DNA of 50,960 bases from an uncultured Bacteroidales bacterium (GTDB taxonomy: Bacteria; Bacteroidota; Bacteroidia; Bacteroidales; Bacteroidaceae). Shown here in pieces: positions 1 to 9,330 of this stretch. The notes under the pieces are model-generated. The model searched no databases, was not told the DNA's origin, and worked only from the letters and a program-made list of their open reading frames with translations. The translations under genes and the position numbers were made by a program. Where the stretch lies: positions 1-50,960 of the forward strand of contig CADAVI010000014.1 in the NCBI GenBank assembly GCA_902791295.1, in the 5' to 3' direction. The stretch's first letter is position 1; each line of letters begins with the position of its first letter.

Positions 1-1
1 G

Positions 2-2005
2 ACGCTCGATGCCTCTTATTTCGAGGACACCGACGGCAAGCGCTATCTCATCTATTGCCACGAATGGATTCAGAACGGCAATGGAACTATAGAATACATT
101 GAACTGAAGCCGGACATGACAGGCACCGTAGGCGAAGGCACGGTGATGACGAGGGCGCATGATGCAACATGGAATACCAGCCCCGTGACGGACGGCCCTT
201 ATCTTTTCCTTACTCAGACAGGACGGCTCGGCATGATATGGACCAGTTGGCACGGCGACCGCTATGTGCAAGGTGTGGCTTACTCGTCAACCGGCAAATT
301 GAGTGGGCCCTGGGTTCACGAGCCGCTGCCCATCACACCGGACAACTACGGCCACGGCATGCTCTTCCGCACCTTCGAGGGCCAGCTGCTCATGTCCATC
401 CACAGCCACCGCAACATCAATCTTGATGCTCAGCACTTTGAGCGTCACCCTATGCTTTTCGTTATGGACGACAGCGGCGATCGTCTGCGTACCGTGATGG
501 AATACAAGGTAAACATCGGAGCGGCCAATCCTACACGCGTCATAGTAGACAACCCCGAGTTCGAGTACGGCAAACAGGGCTGGACCTGTACGACCGGCGC
601 ACAGAACCAGCTCATTGCCCACAATCAGGGCGGAGCCATCACCGGCAACTTCTTCGAGTCGTGGGATGCCAACTCATACATAGGCGAAATCTATCAGGAG
701 AAGAGTGTTCCCAACGGCACCTATCAGCTAACGGCCGCGGCCTTCCGCAGCCAACCCATCAGCGGCGGCAAGCAGGATGCAGAGGCGGTGTATCTGTTTG
801 CAAACAACGAGCGGGTGTCGGTCGATGACACCACTCCACAAAACTACACCGTCACGGTGCACGTCACTGATGGTCATCTGCGTTTCGGTATCGCATCCGT
901 GAAGAGGAATTTCCGCTGGATGGGCATCGACAATGTCAACCTGCGCTACTATGGCACCCGGCGATTGACCGCCGAGGACATTGAAGAGGCCGCACGCCAT
1001 GCCGTATTCTACCTGCGCAACCGACGTGACGGTAAGTTCCTAAATGCCGGGCAGTCGTGGGGCACGCAGGCCATTCTCTCCGATCAGCCCCTTGATTTGC
1101 GCCTTGTAACGCTGTCAGATGGCAAATATGCCATTGACACCCGCATCAGCAACGGCTCTCTCAACCACTATGTCGGCAACAACGGCTACCTCGACAGTGC
1201 CCTCACACCCTTCACCGTCAATCACGCGGACGAGCACGCCGTCACTCTCAGCACTGACGGCACCCACTACTGGGGCAGCACGGGCGGTCAGGTAGTCAGC
1301 ACCTCGCTCACCTCAGCCACAGCCAACGGGGCGCAGTGGGAAATGCTGACGCGCGATGACCTGTTGGATGAGCTCTCCGCAGCCACGCCCGATGTTCCCG
1401 CCGATGCCACGTTTCTCATCCGGTGTCCCGGCTTCGGGCGCAACGACACCCGCGTCTCAGCTTGGAATATCAGCGACGATTGCACCAATAGCACCCTCTC
1501 CGGCGGTAATAACACCAATAATTGCGCAGAGTCCTACCATTCAACCTTCACCATCAGCCAGGCCCTCGCCGATGCTCCCATCGGCACCTACGCCCTCACG
1601 GCACAAGGTTTCTACCGTCAGGAAGAGGGCAAGACGGAGGCTGCTCCCGTGTTCTTCATCGGCGACAGCACCGTACCGCTCACCAAGAATTCGCACGGCG
1701 AAAATTCCATGGAAGATGCCTCCGCATCGTTCACCGCCAAACTATACACCATCGCTCCCCTCCTGTTCTACTATGACGGTCAACGCCCCCTCACTTTGGG
1801 CATCCGTGGCACCGCCACCGCCCAGTGGGTCGTTTGGGACAATTTCCGGCTGAAGTACTTGGGAAGGGATAATTCAACAGGAATCCAAGAGGCAGTAACC
1901 AGCCAAAAGGCAGAAGATAACACCGTCTATGACCTCAGCGGTCGTAGAGTTATGAAGCCTTCAAGAGGCATCTACATCAAGAACGGAAAGAAGATAATAT
2001 ATTAA
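2..2005 (+). CDS. GH43-type secreted glycosidase, 5'-truncated at window edge
   Basis: The reading frame is open from base 2, so the gene starts outside the window; 667 residues are present. The first 160 residues resemble the C-terminal part of a family 43 glycoside hydrolase blade domain: YFEDTDGKRYLIYCHEW, then a DGPYLF..TGRLGMIWTSW stretch and NYGHGMLF. Two galactose-binding-like beta-sandwich segments follow (roughly residues 180-310 and 480-615, with matching NFF/NFR...YLG or YYG ends), separated by a ricin-like or SGNH-poor segment rich in Gly/Asn. The last 30 residues (YDLSGRRV...GIYIKNGKK) match the short C-terminal motif found on many exported Prevotella proteins. The likely role is removal of arabinose, xylose or galactose side chains from plant polysaccharide outside the cytoplasm. 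The exact substrate cannot be read from this fragment, and the catalytic N-terminal part is missing. Confidence 0.75.
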   Translation, partial: TLDASYFEDTDGKRYLIYCHEWIQNGNGTIEYIELKPDMTGTVGEGTVMTRAHDATWNTSPVTDGPYLFLTQTGRLGMIWTSWHGDRYVQGVAYSSTGKLSGPWVHEPLPITPDNYGHGMLFRTFEGQLLMSIHSHRNINLDAQHFERHPMLFVMDDSGDRLRTVMEYKVNIGAANPTRVIVDNPEFEYGKQGWTCTTGAQNQLIAHNQGGAITGNFFESWDANSYIGEIYQEKSVPNGTYQLTAAAFRSQPISGGKQDAEAVYLFANNERVSVDDTTPQNYTVTVHVTDGHLRFGIASVKRNFRWMGIDNVNLRYYGTRRLTAEDIEEAARHAVFYLRNRRDGKFLNAGQSWGTQAILSDQPLDLRLVTLSDGKYAIDTRISNGSLNHYVGNNGYLDSALTPFTVNHADEHAVTLSTDGTHYWGSTGGQVVSTSLTSATANGAQWEMLTRDDLLDELSAATPDVPADATFLIRCPGFGRNDTRVSAWNISDDCTNSTLSGGNNTNNCAESYHSTFTISQALADAPIGTYALTAQGFYRQEEGKTEAAPVFFIGDSTVPLTKNSHGENSMEDASASFTAKLYTIAPLLFYYDGQRPLTLGIRGTATAQWVVWDNFRLKYLGRDNSTGIQEAVTSQKAEDNTVYDLSGRRVMKPSRGIYIKNGKKIIY

Positions 2006-2008
2006 CAT

Positions 2009-2143
2009 GAGTTCGATGAAAATCTGCGCAGCGACAATCTGTCCGAGACGCTCATCAAAGCCCCTCTCATATATCCGGAATTGCAGAACGGTATCATAAT
2101 GGTCACTACTTCGGGGACGGAAAGCCTTCCTGCCCTATGGTAA
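2009..2143 (+). pseudogene. Possible remnant of a coding region (44 codons, no start)
   Basis: Directly after the glycosidase stop codon the same frame stays open for 44 codons and reads like protein (FDENLRSDNLSETLIKAP), ending at TAA 2141-2143. The +1-shifted frame from about 2086 also reads sensibly (YHNGHYFGDGKPSCP), as expected for a frameshifted remnant. No start codon with a ribosome-binding site is visible and no family was recognised. It could equally be non-coding 3' sequence. The rest of 2144-2231 shows nothing recognisable. Confidence 0.2.
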
Positions 2144-2231
2144 GAACCAAACTTCACCGTTAAAAATTAAAAGTGACATGCATAACCAGATTTATCCCAG
2201 CGCCGAACTCCCAACTCTGAACTAAATTTCG

Positions 2232-2239
2232 TACCTTTG
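2232..2239 (+). promoter_or_regulatory. Putative -7 box TACCTTTG for azlCD
   Basis: TACCTTTG matches the Bacteroidota -7 consensus TAnnTTTG and lies 11 bases before the azlC start. No clear TTTG is found at the expected -33 position, so the assignment rests on the -7 box and its location. Confidence 0.5.
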
Positions 2240-2250
2240 CAGGCGTTTTC

Positions 2251-2964
2251 ATGATGAGGACACCCGCCATACAAGGACTGCGCGACGGCACACCGATCGC
2301 GATGGGCTACTTCGCCGTGGCCTTCTCGCTGGGCATCATCGCCGTGAAAGCCGGGCTGACAGCGCCGCTGGGCTTCATCAGCAGCGCCTTCACGCGCGCC
2401 TCCGCCGGAGAATACGGCACCTACATGCTCATTGCCGCAGGCGCCACCTACGCCGAAATAGCCGCGATGTGTCTCGTGACGAACCTGCGCTATATGCTCA
2501 TGAGCGCCGCACTCTCGCAAAAGATTGCCCCCGGCACCTCGTGGGTGCACCGCATGCTGATGGCCGCCTGCATCACCGACGAGGTGTTCGGCATCAGCGT
2601 GGCCTGGCCGGGCTACACACCCCCCGCCTACACCTATGCCGCCGCCCTCATCTCCACCCTCTTTTGGGCCTCGGGATGCGCGATGGGCATCATGGCCGGC
2701 AGCCTGTTGCCCGAGACAATGGTGACGGCGCTCAGCATGTCGCTCTACGGCATGTTTCTGGCCATCATCATCCCCCCCGCACGAAAGGACCGCAACGTGC
2801 TCGGCGCCCTCGTCGTGAGCATCGTCCTGAGCGGGCTGGCCGCTGCGGCGCCCGTCGTGGGCGAGTGGAGCAGCGGCATGCGCACCGTGGTGCTCACCAT
2901 ACTCATCTCTGCCGCCGCAGCGTGGCTCAAACCCGTGAAAGACGAAAACGATGGAGCAGCATAG
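2251..2964 (+). CDS. azlC: AzlC family branched-chain amino acid exporter, large subunit
   Basis: The 237-residue hydrophobic protein has the AzlC N-terminal signature (G.RDG.PIAMGY..VAFSLG...AG), then ATYAEIAAMCLVTNLRYMLMSAALS, where AzlC proteins carry a conserved NLR-hMSA pattern. About seven membrane segments are visible across the length. With AzlD it forms an inner-membrane permease that exports branched-chain amino acids, or analogues such as azaleucine. Two ATG codons (2251, 2254) are possible; both lie just downstream of a TACCTTTG box, which implies a very short leader. The next gene, azlD, overlaps by 14 bases, as is usual for this pair. Confidence 0.9.
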   Translation: MMRTPAIQGLRDGTPIAMGYFAVAFSLGIIAVKAGLTAPLGFISSAFTRASAGEYGTYMLIAAGATYAEIAAMCLVTNLRYMLMSAALSQKIAPGTSWVHRMLMAACITDEVFGISVAWPGYTPPAYTYAAALISTLFWASGCAMGIMAGSLLPETMVTALSMSLYGMFLAIIIPPARKDRNVLGALVVSIVLSGLAAAAPVVGEWSSGMRTVVLTILISAAAAWLKPVKDENDGAA

Positions 2965-3262
2965 CATCATCATCTGCATCGCGCTGGCCATCGTCGTGAC
3001 CAACCTCATACGCCTCATCCCGATGGCGTGCATCAAGGGCCCCATACGCCACCGCTTCGTGCGCAGCTTTCTCTACTACGTGCCCTACGTGACGCTCGCC
3101 GTGATGACCTTCCCCGACATGATACTGACGCCGCCCTCCCTCACGACGGGCATCGCGGCGCTTACGGCCGGCATCGCCGCCGCATGGATGCGCCTGGGAC
3201 TGCTGCCCGTGGCTGCCATCTGCAGCCTCATCACCTACTTCCTGAACTCGTCGGGCATCTGA
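2951..3262 (+). CDS. azlD: AzlD family branched-chain amino acid exporter, small subunit
   Basis: The 103-residue protein has three or four membrane spans and contains the pattern expected of AzlD: the N-terminal TNLIRLIPM segment, YVPYVTLAVMTFPDM in the middle and a final short helix ending in SSGI. AzlD is the small partner subunit of AzlC. The start ATG lies inside the last codons of azlC (14-base overlap), so translation is probably coupled. Its 3' end overlaps the end of the oppositely oriented MscS-type gene by 28 bases, so there is no room for an intergenic terminator between them. Confidence 0.88.
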   Translation: MEQHSIIICIALAIVVTNLIRLIPMACIKGPIRHRFVRSFLYYVPYVTLAVMTFPDMILTPPSLTTGIAALTAGIAAAWMRLGLLPVAAICSLITYFLNSSGI

Positions 3263-4986
3263 ACGTCGAGGCCGTCGCGGCGGGCGAAGATGTGGGGCGA
3301 CATGATTTCCACACCCTCCTCGAAGAAGCGGCGCAGAAGATTGGCATGCAGTTCGCTGTACACTGTGGGCAGATGCGCGGCGTCGGCGGTGAAGGCGTTG
3401 ATTTCATACTCCACGTAGAAGTCGTTAAGCGCCGTGATTTGCATGAAGGGGCGGGGCTTGTGTTTGATGCCCGGCGTGGCCATAGCGGCCGACTCCATGA
3501 TTTCCTTTATCTTCTGCCAGGGCACGTCGTAGCCGATGGTGACCTTCGTGTGGACGATGATGCCGTAGTTGCGCGCCGCGAGCGAGAAATTGCTCGTCTG
3601 CGAACCCATAAGGCTGGAGTTCTGGATGGTGACAATCTCGTTCTTGCGGGTGCGGATGCGCGTCACCAGGACGGTCTTCTCAATCACCTCCCCCACGGTG
3701 TCGCCCACCTGGATATAGTCGCCCAGGCGGAAGGGCCGCATATAGGTCATCACCAGGCCGGCGATGACGTTGCCCACTATCGACGTGCTGCCCAGGGAGA
3801 GAATCAGGCCGATGAAGACCGATACACCCTGGAATATCTCGGAGTTGCTGCTGGGCAGCAGCGGCCATATCATCACCAGCATGAGCGAATAGAGCAGCAC
3901 GCGCAGGATGAGATAGGTGGGCTGGGCCCAGTCGGCGTAGAAGCCGTCTATCTTGAGGTGCTCCGACTCTATCTCGCGGGTGAAGTAGCGCAGGAGGCGC
4001 ATCAGATAGTGGAAGCAGAGCCAGATGACGAAAATCTGGAAGAGGTTGGGGATGTAGCCCACGACGGACAGCACGATGCCCTTGAAGGGGTTCCAGAGGT
4101 AGCCCAGGACGGTGAAGGTAATCATCTCGGTCTCGGGGAAGATGGAGAAAATCAGGGGAATGGCCACCATGAGCTGGATGAGCAGGCAGAGCCACAGGAG
4201 GGCGCGATAGAGCGTCATGAGGATGAGCCCCTGACGATGGACGTTGAGAAACTCGTAGTCCTTAAGCACGAGGGGCTTGATGCGCGGCATAATCCACTGG
4301 AGGAAACGCCTCTTGCGCCGGGCAAAGAAGCGCAGCGTGAGACGCAGCGAGACGAAGAGCGTCAGGAGGATGGCGACGGCCAGCGAAAGCCCCAGCAGCT
4401 TGGTGCGCAGGCCGTATTCATCCTGCATGGCATCGATCTTGGTCTGAATGAGGCGGGCGTATTCGCCGGCCAGTTCGGCACGCGGACGGCTCTCCCAGAG
4501 GGCGTCCATGTCGGTGATGCTGAGCAACACCTCGCCGCCGGCCATGATGTCGGAGGTGAAGTCGCCCTCGAAGACATAGAGCGAATCAGGCTGGAAAGTG
4601 AGGCGGTGGCCCAAGTCCTCAATCTTCCCGGCAGCAGCCGCCACGCGCGCCTCGGGGGTGAGGCCGCCGCGACGGGCGAAGAGGCGCAACAGCGTGTCCT
4701 CTCCCACCACCAACGGCGCACCCGTCTGAATGGCACGCAGGGAGTCCACTGTGTGACGGCGGCGCGCCTTGGCGACAGAGTCGAGGGCCACCTGGCGCCC
4801 CGTGCGCTCGAGGGCCTCCTGCAGCATGAGGTTCTGCATCTGCATATCCTGCATCTGACTGTTGAGATCGGCGATAAGCGAGTCGCGCTCCGTCAGGGCG
4901 CTGTCGGGGGCGGGCACGAGGTCCTGCGCCGTCAGCGCGGCCGCGCCGAGACAGCAGCAGAGGAGCAGAAGAAAGTGCTTCATCAT
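3235..4986 (-). CDS. MscS family mechanosensitive ion channel
   Basis: The protein has 583 residues. A signal peptide (KHFLLLLCCCLGAAALTAQ) is followed by a periplasmic part of about 170 residues with a predicted coiled coil (residues 30-65), several membrane helices from about 190 to 390, and then the MscS core at about 395-460: GNVIAGLVM, RPFRLGDYIQVGDTVGEV and RIRTRKNEIVTIQNSSLM. A cytoplasmic beta/alpha domain with TKVTIGYDVPW follows. The protein should act as an inner-membrane tension-gated channel that releases solutes on hypo-osmotic shock. At about twice the length of E. coli MscS (286 residues), it belongs with the larger, N-terminally extended members. It is a single-gene unit with its own promoter upstream. 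Confidence 0.9.
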   Translation of the reverse strand: MMKHFLLLLCCCLGAAALTAQDLVPAPDSALTERDSLIADLNSQMQDMQMQNLMLQEALERTGRQVALDSVAKARRRHTVDSLRAIQTGAPLVVGEDTLLRLFARRGGLTPEARVAAAAGKIEDLGHRLTFQPDSLYVFEGDFTSDIMAGGEVLLSITDMDALWESRPRAELAGEYARLIQTKIDAMQDEYGLRTKLLGLSLAVAILLTLFVSLRLTLRFFARRKRRFLQWIMPRIKPLVLKDYEFLNVHRQGLILMTLYRALLWLCLLIQLMVAIPLIFSIFPETEMITFTVLGYLWNPFKGIVLSVVGYIPNLFQIFVIWLCFHYLMRLLRYFTREIESEHLKIDGFYADWAQPTYLILRVLLYSLMLVMIWPLLPSSNSEIFQGVSVFIGLILSLGSTSIVGNVIAGLVMTYMRPFRLGDYIQVGDTVGEVIEKTVLVTRIRTRKNEIVTIQNSSLMGSQTSNFSLAARNYGIIVHTKVTIGYDVPWQKIKEIMESAAMATPGIKHKPRPFMQITALNDFYVEYEINAFTADAAHLPTVYSELHANLLRRFFEEGVEIMSPHIFARRDGLDVQMPDEFRK

Positions 4987-5009
4987 GGTCGTTTTTGTGT
5001 TTACGAAGG

Positions 5010-5041
5010 CAAAGATACAAAAAAATCCGCAAACTCCCGAA
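5010..5041 (-). promoter_or_regulatory. Promoter of the MscS-type gene
   Basis: On the minus strand TATCTTTG (5017-5010) matches TAnnTTTG. Exactly 20 bases upstream lies TTCG (5041-5038), a three-out-of-four match to the -33 TTTG. The start codon follows 23 bases downstream of the -7 box. The promoter overlaps the terminator hairpin of the upstream htpG gene. Confidence 0.6.
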
Positions 5042-5059
5042 AGAGTCTGCGGACTTTTT
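5020..5059 (-). terminator. Rho-independent terminator of clpC-htpG
   Basis: An 11-bp stem (5026-5036 with 5043-5053, one A/C mismatch) encloses a 6-base loop. Read on the minus strand it is followed by a run of seven T. It lies 38 bases after the htpG stop codon. Confidence 0.85.
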
Positions 5060-5090
5060 GCCTTTATTTGTCTTCACAGAGAGCGGAGGG

Positions 5091-6950
5091 TCAGAGCGAC
5101 TGCATCGTGCGCTCCACGAAGCGCTGCAGGGCCTCGCCCTTGAGCAGCCCGTTTTGCAGCAGACAGAGATCCACCAGTTGGGCCACCTGACTCTCGTCGC
5201 CGTCGATGACCTTCTTAATCAGCGGCGCGTCGGTGTTGAGGATGACGTTGTAGCTGTCGGGCAGCTCGCCGTAGAAGGCCATACCCGGCTGCAGGCGCGC
5301 CATCTCCTTCATGCGGCGCATATACTCGCTCTGGGTCAGCGTGAGCGGTGCGGCCTCAGCGCCGAGGGCCTGCGTCTGCACGCTGTAGGTGGGCGCCTTC
5401 TTGTCGTCTTCGGGCGCCTTCAGCAGGTCGGAGAAGACCTTCACGAGGCCCTCGTACTGCTTCTTCTCCTCCTCCGTGGGCTCCTTGATGTCCTCCTTGG
5501 GGATGAGGCGCTCCAGCACGTCGGCGTCCACGCGGGTGAAGGCGCTCTTCTCGAGCTTCTGCTCCAGCATGTTCATCAGCGGGGCGTCGAGCGTACCGTT
5601 CATCAGCAACACGCTGTAGCCCTTCTTTTTGGCCGCCTCAATCTGAGCGTACTGCGCCTCCTTGTCGGTGGCGTAGAGATAGACGGTGCGGCCGTCCTTG
5701 TCGGTCTGCTCCGAAGCGATGAGCGTCTTGTACTCCTCCAGCGTGAAATGCTTGCCCTCGGTGTCGGTGAGCAGGAAGAAGTCCTTGGCCTTGTCGTAGA
5801 AGTCGGGCTCGGAGAGCATACCGTAGGCGATGAAGATGGAGATGTCGGCCCACTTCTCCTCATACTCGGCGCGCTGCGTCTTGAAGATGGAGGAGAGACG
5901 GTCGGAGACCTTCTTGGTGATGTAGCTCGAAATCTTCTTCACATTGGGGTCGCCCTGCAGATAGGAACGGCTGACGTTCAGGGGAATGTCGGGCGAATCA
6001 ATCACGCCGTGAAGCAGTGTGAGGAACTCGGGCACGATGCCCTCCACCTGGTCGGTGACGAAGACCTGATTGCAGTAAAGCTGTATCTTGTTGCGCTGCA
6101 TCTCGATGTTCTCCTTGAGCTTGGGGAAGTAGAGGATGCCCGTGAGGTTGAAGGGATAATCCACGTTGAGGTGAATCCAGAAGAGCGGATCGTCGCCCAT
6201 GGGGAAGAGGTGGCGGTAGAACTCCTTATAGTCGTCGTCCTTGAGCTCGGAGGGCTTGCGCATCCACAGCGGAGCCACGGAGTTAATCACGTGGTCGGCG
6301 TCGGTCTCCACCATCTTCTTCTCCTTCTCGTCCCACTTGCTCTCTTTGCCTAAAACCACGGGAACGGGCAGGAAGTGACAATACTTGGAAAGCAGCTGCT
6401 CCACCTTACCCTTCTCGAGAAACTCCTTGCAGTCGTCCGAGAGATGCATGACGATGTCGGTGCCGCGCTCCGCTTTGTCAATCTCCTCCAGCGTGAACTC
6501 GGGGCTGCCGTCGCACGACCACTTCTGGGCCGGAGCGTCCTGCCAGCTCTTGGTGAGAATGTCCACGCGGTCGGACACCATGAAGGAAGAGTAGAAGCCC
6601 AAACCGAAGTGGCCGATGATGGCCTCGGCGTCCTTGTATTTCTCAAGGAACTCGCCCGCACCGGAAAAGGCAATCTGGTTGATGTATTTCTCAATCTCGT
6701 CGGCCGTCATGCCGATGCCGTGATCGCGCACGGTGAGCGTGCCGGCCTCCTTGTCGATGATGACCTCCACCTTGAGGTCGCCCAAGTCGCCCTTGTATTC
6801 ACCTTTGCCCGAAAGCGTCTTCAGCTTCTGCGTGGCATCCACAGCGTTGGACACCATCTCGCGGATGAAAATGTCACGGTCGCTGTAGAGAAATTTTTTG
6901 ATGACGGGGAAGATGTTTTCCGTCGTCACACCAATGTTTCCTGTTTTCAT
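5091..6950 (-). CDS. htpG: Chaperone HtpG (Hsp90)
   Basis: This cytosolic ATP-dependent chaperone has 619 residues. The N-terminal GHKL ATPase domain shows the conserved REMVSNAVDA helix, DHGIGM and GHFGLGFYSSFMV lid motifs. The middle domain includes LNVSRSYLQ, and the C-terminal dimerisation part ends in LLQNGLLKGEAL. The protein is shorter than Bacteroides HtpG as I recall it (about 680 residues). The missing stretch appears to be the charged linker before the final conserved DLCLLQNGLL segment, so this is probably a natural compact form rather than a truncation. The start ATG overlaps the clpC stop by four bases (ATGA), so the two genes are translationally coupled. A terminator follows. 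Confidence 0.95.
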   Translation of the reverse strand: MKTGNIGVTTENIFPVIKKFLYSDRDIFIREMVSNAVDATQKLKTLSGKGEYKGDLGDLKVEVIIDKEAGTLTVRDHGIGMTADEIEKYINQIAFSGAGEFLEKYKDAEAIIGHFGLGFYSSFMVSDRVDILTKSWQDAPAQKWSCDGSPEFTLEEIDKAERGTDIVMHLSDDCKEFLEKGKVEQLLSKYCHFLPVPVVLGKESKWDEKEKKMVETDADHVINSVAPLWMRKPSELKDDDYKEFYRHLFPMGDDPLFWIHLNVDYPFNLTGILYFPKLKENIEMQRNKIQLYCNQVFVTDQVEGIVPEFLTLLHGVIDSPDIPLNVSRSYLQGDPNVKKISSYITKKVSDRLSSIFKTQRAEYEEKWADISIFIAYGMLSEPDFYDKAKDFFLLTDTEGKHFTLEEYKTLIASEQTDKDGRTVYLYATDKEAQYAQIEAAKKKGYSVLLMNGTLDAPLMNMLEQKLEKSAFTRVDADVLERLIPKEDIKEPTEEEKKQYEGLVKVFSDLLKAPEDDKKAPTYSVQTQALGAEAAPLTLTQSEYMRRMKEMARLQPGMAFYGELPDSYNVILNTDAPLIKKVIDGDESQVAQLVDLCLLQNGLLKGEALQRFVERTMQSL

Positions 6951-9232
6951 TGAAGTATGATTTTATCGTTATCTACCGATGTTTTGTATTTACGCTTGCG
7001 TCCGCCCGACATCATCACCTCGCAAAGAGGTTCCTCAAGGCAGGTGCGGATGGCGCGCGCCAAAGGCCGGGCGCCGTATTGCACGTCGTAGCCCTTGCGG
7101 GCCAGCAGTTGCTGAGCCTCGGGCGTCACGGTGAGCTGATAGCCCAGCTCGGCAATGCGCCGCATGAGGGGCTGCAGCTCCAGGCTGACGATGCGGCCGA
7201 TGGCCTCCTCGTCGAGCTGGTCGAAGAAAACAATGTCGTCCAGGCGGTTGATAAACTCGGGGGCGAACTGCTTCTTGATGGCTTTGTTGACAATCTCGCG
7301 GGCGCGCTCTTTGTCCATCTCCTTACCCTTGCCGCTGGCGAAGCCGATGCCGCTGCCAAAGTCCTTGAGCTGGCGGGTGCCCACGTTGGAGGTCATGATG
7401 ATGACGGTGTTCTTGAAGTCGATGGTGGCGCCGTTGCCGTCGGTCAAACGTCCCTCGTCCATGACCTGCAGCAGCAGGTTGTAAACGTCGGGGTGAGCCT
7501 TCTCTATCTCGTCGAGCAGCACGATGCTGTAGGGATGGCGGCGCACGCGCTCGGTGAGCTGTCCGCCCTCGTCATAACCCACATAGCCCGGAGGCGCACC
7601 GACCATGCGCGAGACTGTGTGCTTCTCCATATACTCCGACATGTCGATGCGGATGAGCGCATCTTCGCTGCCGAACATCTCTTTGGCCAGACACTTGCAG
7701 AGGTAGGTCTTCCCCACCCCAGTCGGGCCGACGAAGAGGAAGGTGCCGATGGGCTTCTTGGGGTCCTTCAGACCCACACGGCTGCACTGGATTGCGCGCA
7801 CCACGCGATGGATGGCCTCATCCTGGCCGATGACCTGAGAGGACAGCGTGCCTTCGAGCGAAAGCAGGCGGGCACGCTCCTTCTGACCCACACGCGAAGC
7901 GGGGATGCCTGTCATCATGCTGATGACCTCGGCCACGGTGTCTTCGGTGACTTCGCCGCCCGAAAGGTGCACACGCGCGCCGGCCTCGTCCATAGCGTCG
8001 AGCGCCTTGTCGGGGAAAGCGCGCGAGGAGACGAAGCGGTCGGACAGGGAGACGCAGGCCTCAATGGCAGCGTCGGTGTAGGTGACGTTGTGGTGCATCT
8101 CGTAGTGGGGCTGCAGGAGGTGCAGAATCTCCAGCGTCTCGGCCGCAGTGGTCTCGGCCACCTGTACCTTCTGGAAGCGGCGGTCGAGAGCGCCGTCCTT
8201 CTCGATGGTCTTGCGGAACTCATCAACCGTCGTGGCGCCGATGCAGCGTATCTCGCCGCGTGCCAGCGCCGGCTTGAGCAGATTGGCGGCGTCCATAGCC
8301 CCCGTAGCGCCGCCGGCACCTACCAGCGTGTGAATCTCGTCGATGAAGACGATGATCTCGGGATGCTGCTTGAGCTCGGTGGTGATGCTCTTGAGGCGCT
8401 CCTCAAACTGTCCGCGGTATTTCGTGCCCGCCACAACAGAAGCGATGTCGAGCATCACGATGCGGCGGTCGGCCAGGATCGACGGTGCCTTGCCCATAGC
8501 GATGTGCATGGCCAGACCCTCGACGATGGCGCTCTTGCCCACACCGGGCTCGCCGATGAGGATGGGGTTGTTCTTCTTGCGGCGGCAGAGTATCTGCTCC
8601 ACACGCTCGATTTCCTTCTCGCGGCCGATGACGGGATCCATCTTGCCGCTGCGGGCCAACTGGGTGAGGTCGGTGGAGAAGGCGTCCAAAGCGTTGGTGG
8701 CGCCCTGAGGCACAACGGCGCCGGCGGTCTCGCCTCCGGCACTCACGCCGGAGAACTCGTCGGCCTCCTCGTCATCGACATCTTCCTCACGGGAGAGCAG
8801 GTCGGGATTGAGGATGCGCGCCAACTGCTCGAAGGTGACGCCGTGTGCCTCCAAAACACGTCCGGCAACGTTGTCTTTCTCCTTGAGCAAAGCCAAAAGC
8901 AGGTGCTCGGTGTCCACCTCGGAAGCCTGCATCATGCGCGCCTCGAGAATGGCCAGACGGATGAGGCGTGAGGCCTGAATGTCCATCGGCACTTCGCCGG
9001 GCTTGGGCGCCACACCGATGAGATGGTTGGCTCCCTTCTGCTCCAACTCGCGGACGATGGCATCGACATCGGGTTGTATTTCGCGGATGAGCACCGCGCC
9101 CTTACTGCCATTTTGACGCAACATGGCCAAAAGCAGATGGACGGGTGACACTATGTCACCTCCCAAACGGCCGCTCTCGTGGAAAGAGGAAGCCACCAGG
9201 AAGGTCATATCTTTAGAAAAGTTTGTATTCAT
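6947..9232 (-). CDS. clpC: ClpC-type AAA+ unfoldase, ATP-binding subunit of Clp protease
   Basis: The protein has 761 residues from ATG 9232. An in-frame GTG at 9262 would add ten unconserved residues and has no support. The N-terminal Clp repeat domain (residues 1-140) is followed by D1 with Walker A GEPGVGKS near residue 225, then D2 with GPTGVGKT near residue 500. A ClpP-docking IGF loop lies near residue 628, so the protein should unfold substrates and feed ClpP. Between D1 ([16 protein letters not shown]) and the [12 protein letters not shown] strand only a few residues remain; in standard ClpC a coiled-coil middle domain of about 60-70 residues sits here. The gene is therefore ClpC-like in sequence but ClpA-like in layout. 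It is followed by htpG with a four-base overlap. Confidence 0.93.
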   Translation of the reverse strand: MNTNFSKDMTFLVASSFHESGRLGGDIVSPVHLLLAMLRQNGSKGAVLIREIQPDVDAIVRELEQKGANHLIGVAPKPGEVPMDIQASRLIRLAILEARMMQASEVDTEHLLLALLKEKDNVAGRVLEAHGVTFEQLARILNPDLLSREEDVDDEEADEFSGVSAGGETAGAVVPQGATNALDAFSTDLTQLARSGKMDPVIGREKEIERVEQILCRRKKNNPILIGEPGVGKSAIVEGLAMHIAMGKAPSILADRRIVMLDIASVVAGTKYRGQFEERLKSITTELKQHPEIIVFIDEIHTLVGAGGATGAMDAANLLKPALARGEIRCIGATTVDEFRKTIEKDGALDRRFQKVQVAETTAAETLEILHLLQPHYEMHHNVTYTDAAIEACVSLSDRFVSSRAFPDKALDAMDEAGARVHLSGGEVTEDTVAEVISMMTGIPASRVGQKERARLLSLEGTLSSQVIGQDEAIHRVVRAIQCSRVGLKDPKKPIGTFLFVGPTGVGKTYLCKCLAKEMFGSEDALIRIDMSEYMEKHTVSRMVGAPPGYVGYDEGGQLTERVRRHPYSIVLLDEIEKAHPDVYNLLLQVMDEGRLTDGNGATIDFKNTVIIMTSNVGTRQLKDFGSGIGFASGKGKEMDKERAREIVNKAIKKQFAPEFINRLDDIVFFDQLDEEAIGRIVSLELQPLMRRIAELGYQLTVTPEAQQLLARKGYDVQYGARPLARAIRTCLEEPLCEVMMSGGRKRKYKTSVDNDKIILQ

Positions 9233-9298
9233 GGGCTTTTCTTTGCCTTTTTCACTATACACATAAGCAAAAGACGTGCCAAATTCAGAAAAATAACG

Positions 9299-9306
9299 TA
9301 TATTTG
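9299..9306 (+). promoter_or_regulatory. Putative -7 box TATATTTG for nadE
   Basis: TATATTTG fits TAnnTTTG and lies 24 bases before the nadE ATG. The expected -33 position (9275-9278) reads CGTG, a poor match to TTTG. Confidence 0.55.
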
Positions 9307-9330
9307 CACCGATAATAAAGAACAGACGAC

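Noticed and set aside
3028..5190. Very long plus-strand frame of 720 codons opposite the MscS gene
   Set aside because: It is antisense to a clear MscS family protein, rich in His/Arg/Gly without domain signatures; it arises from codon bias in GC-rich DNA. The same holds for frames opposite htpG, clpC, aspS, the FAS1 and SusC genes and addA/addB.
9233..9262. GTG start ten codons upstream in clpC
   Set aside because: The added residues are unconserved in character and an ATG at 9232 matches the usual N-domain start.
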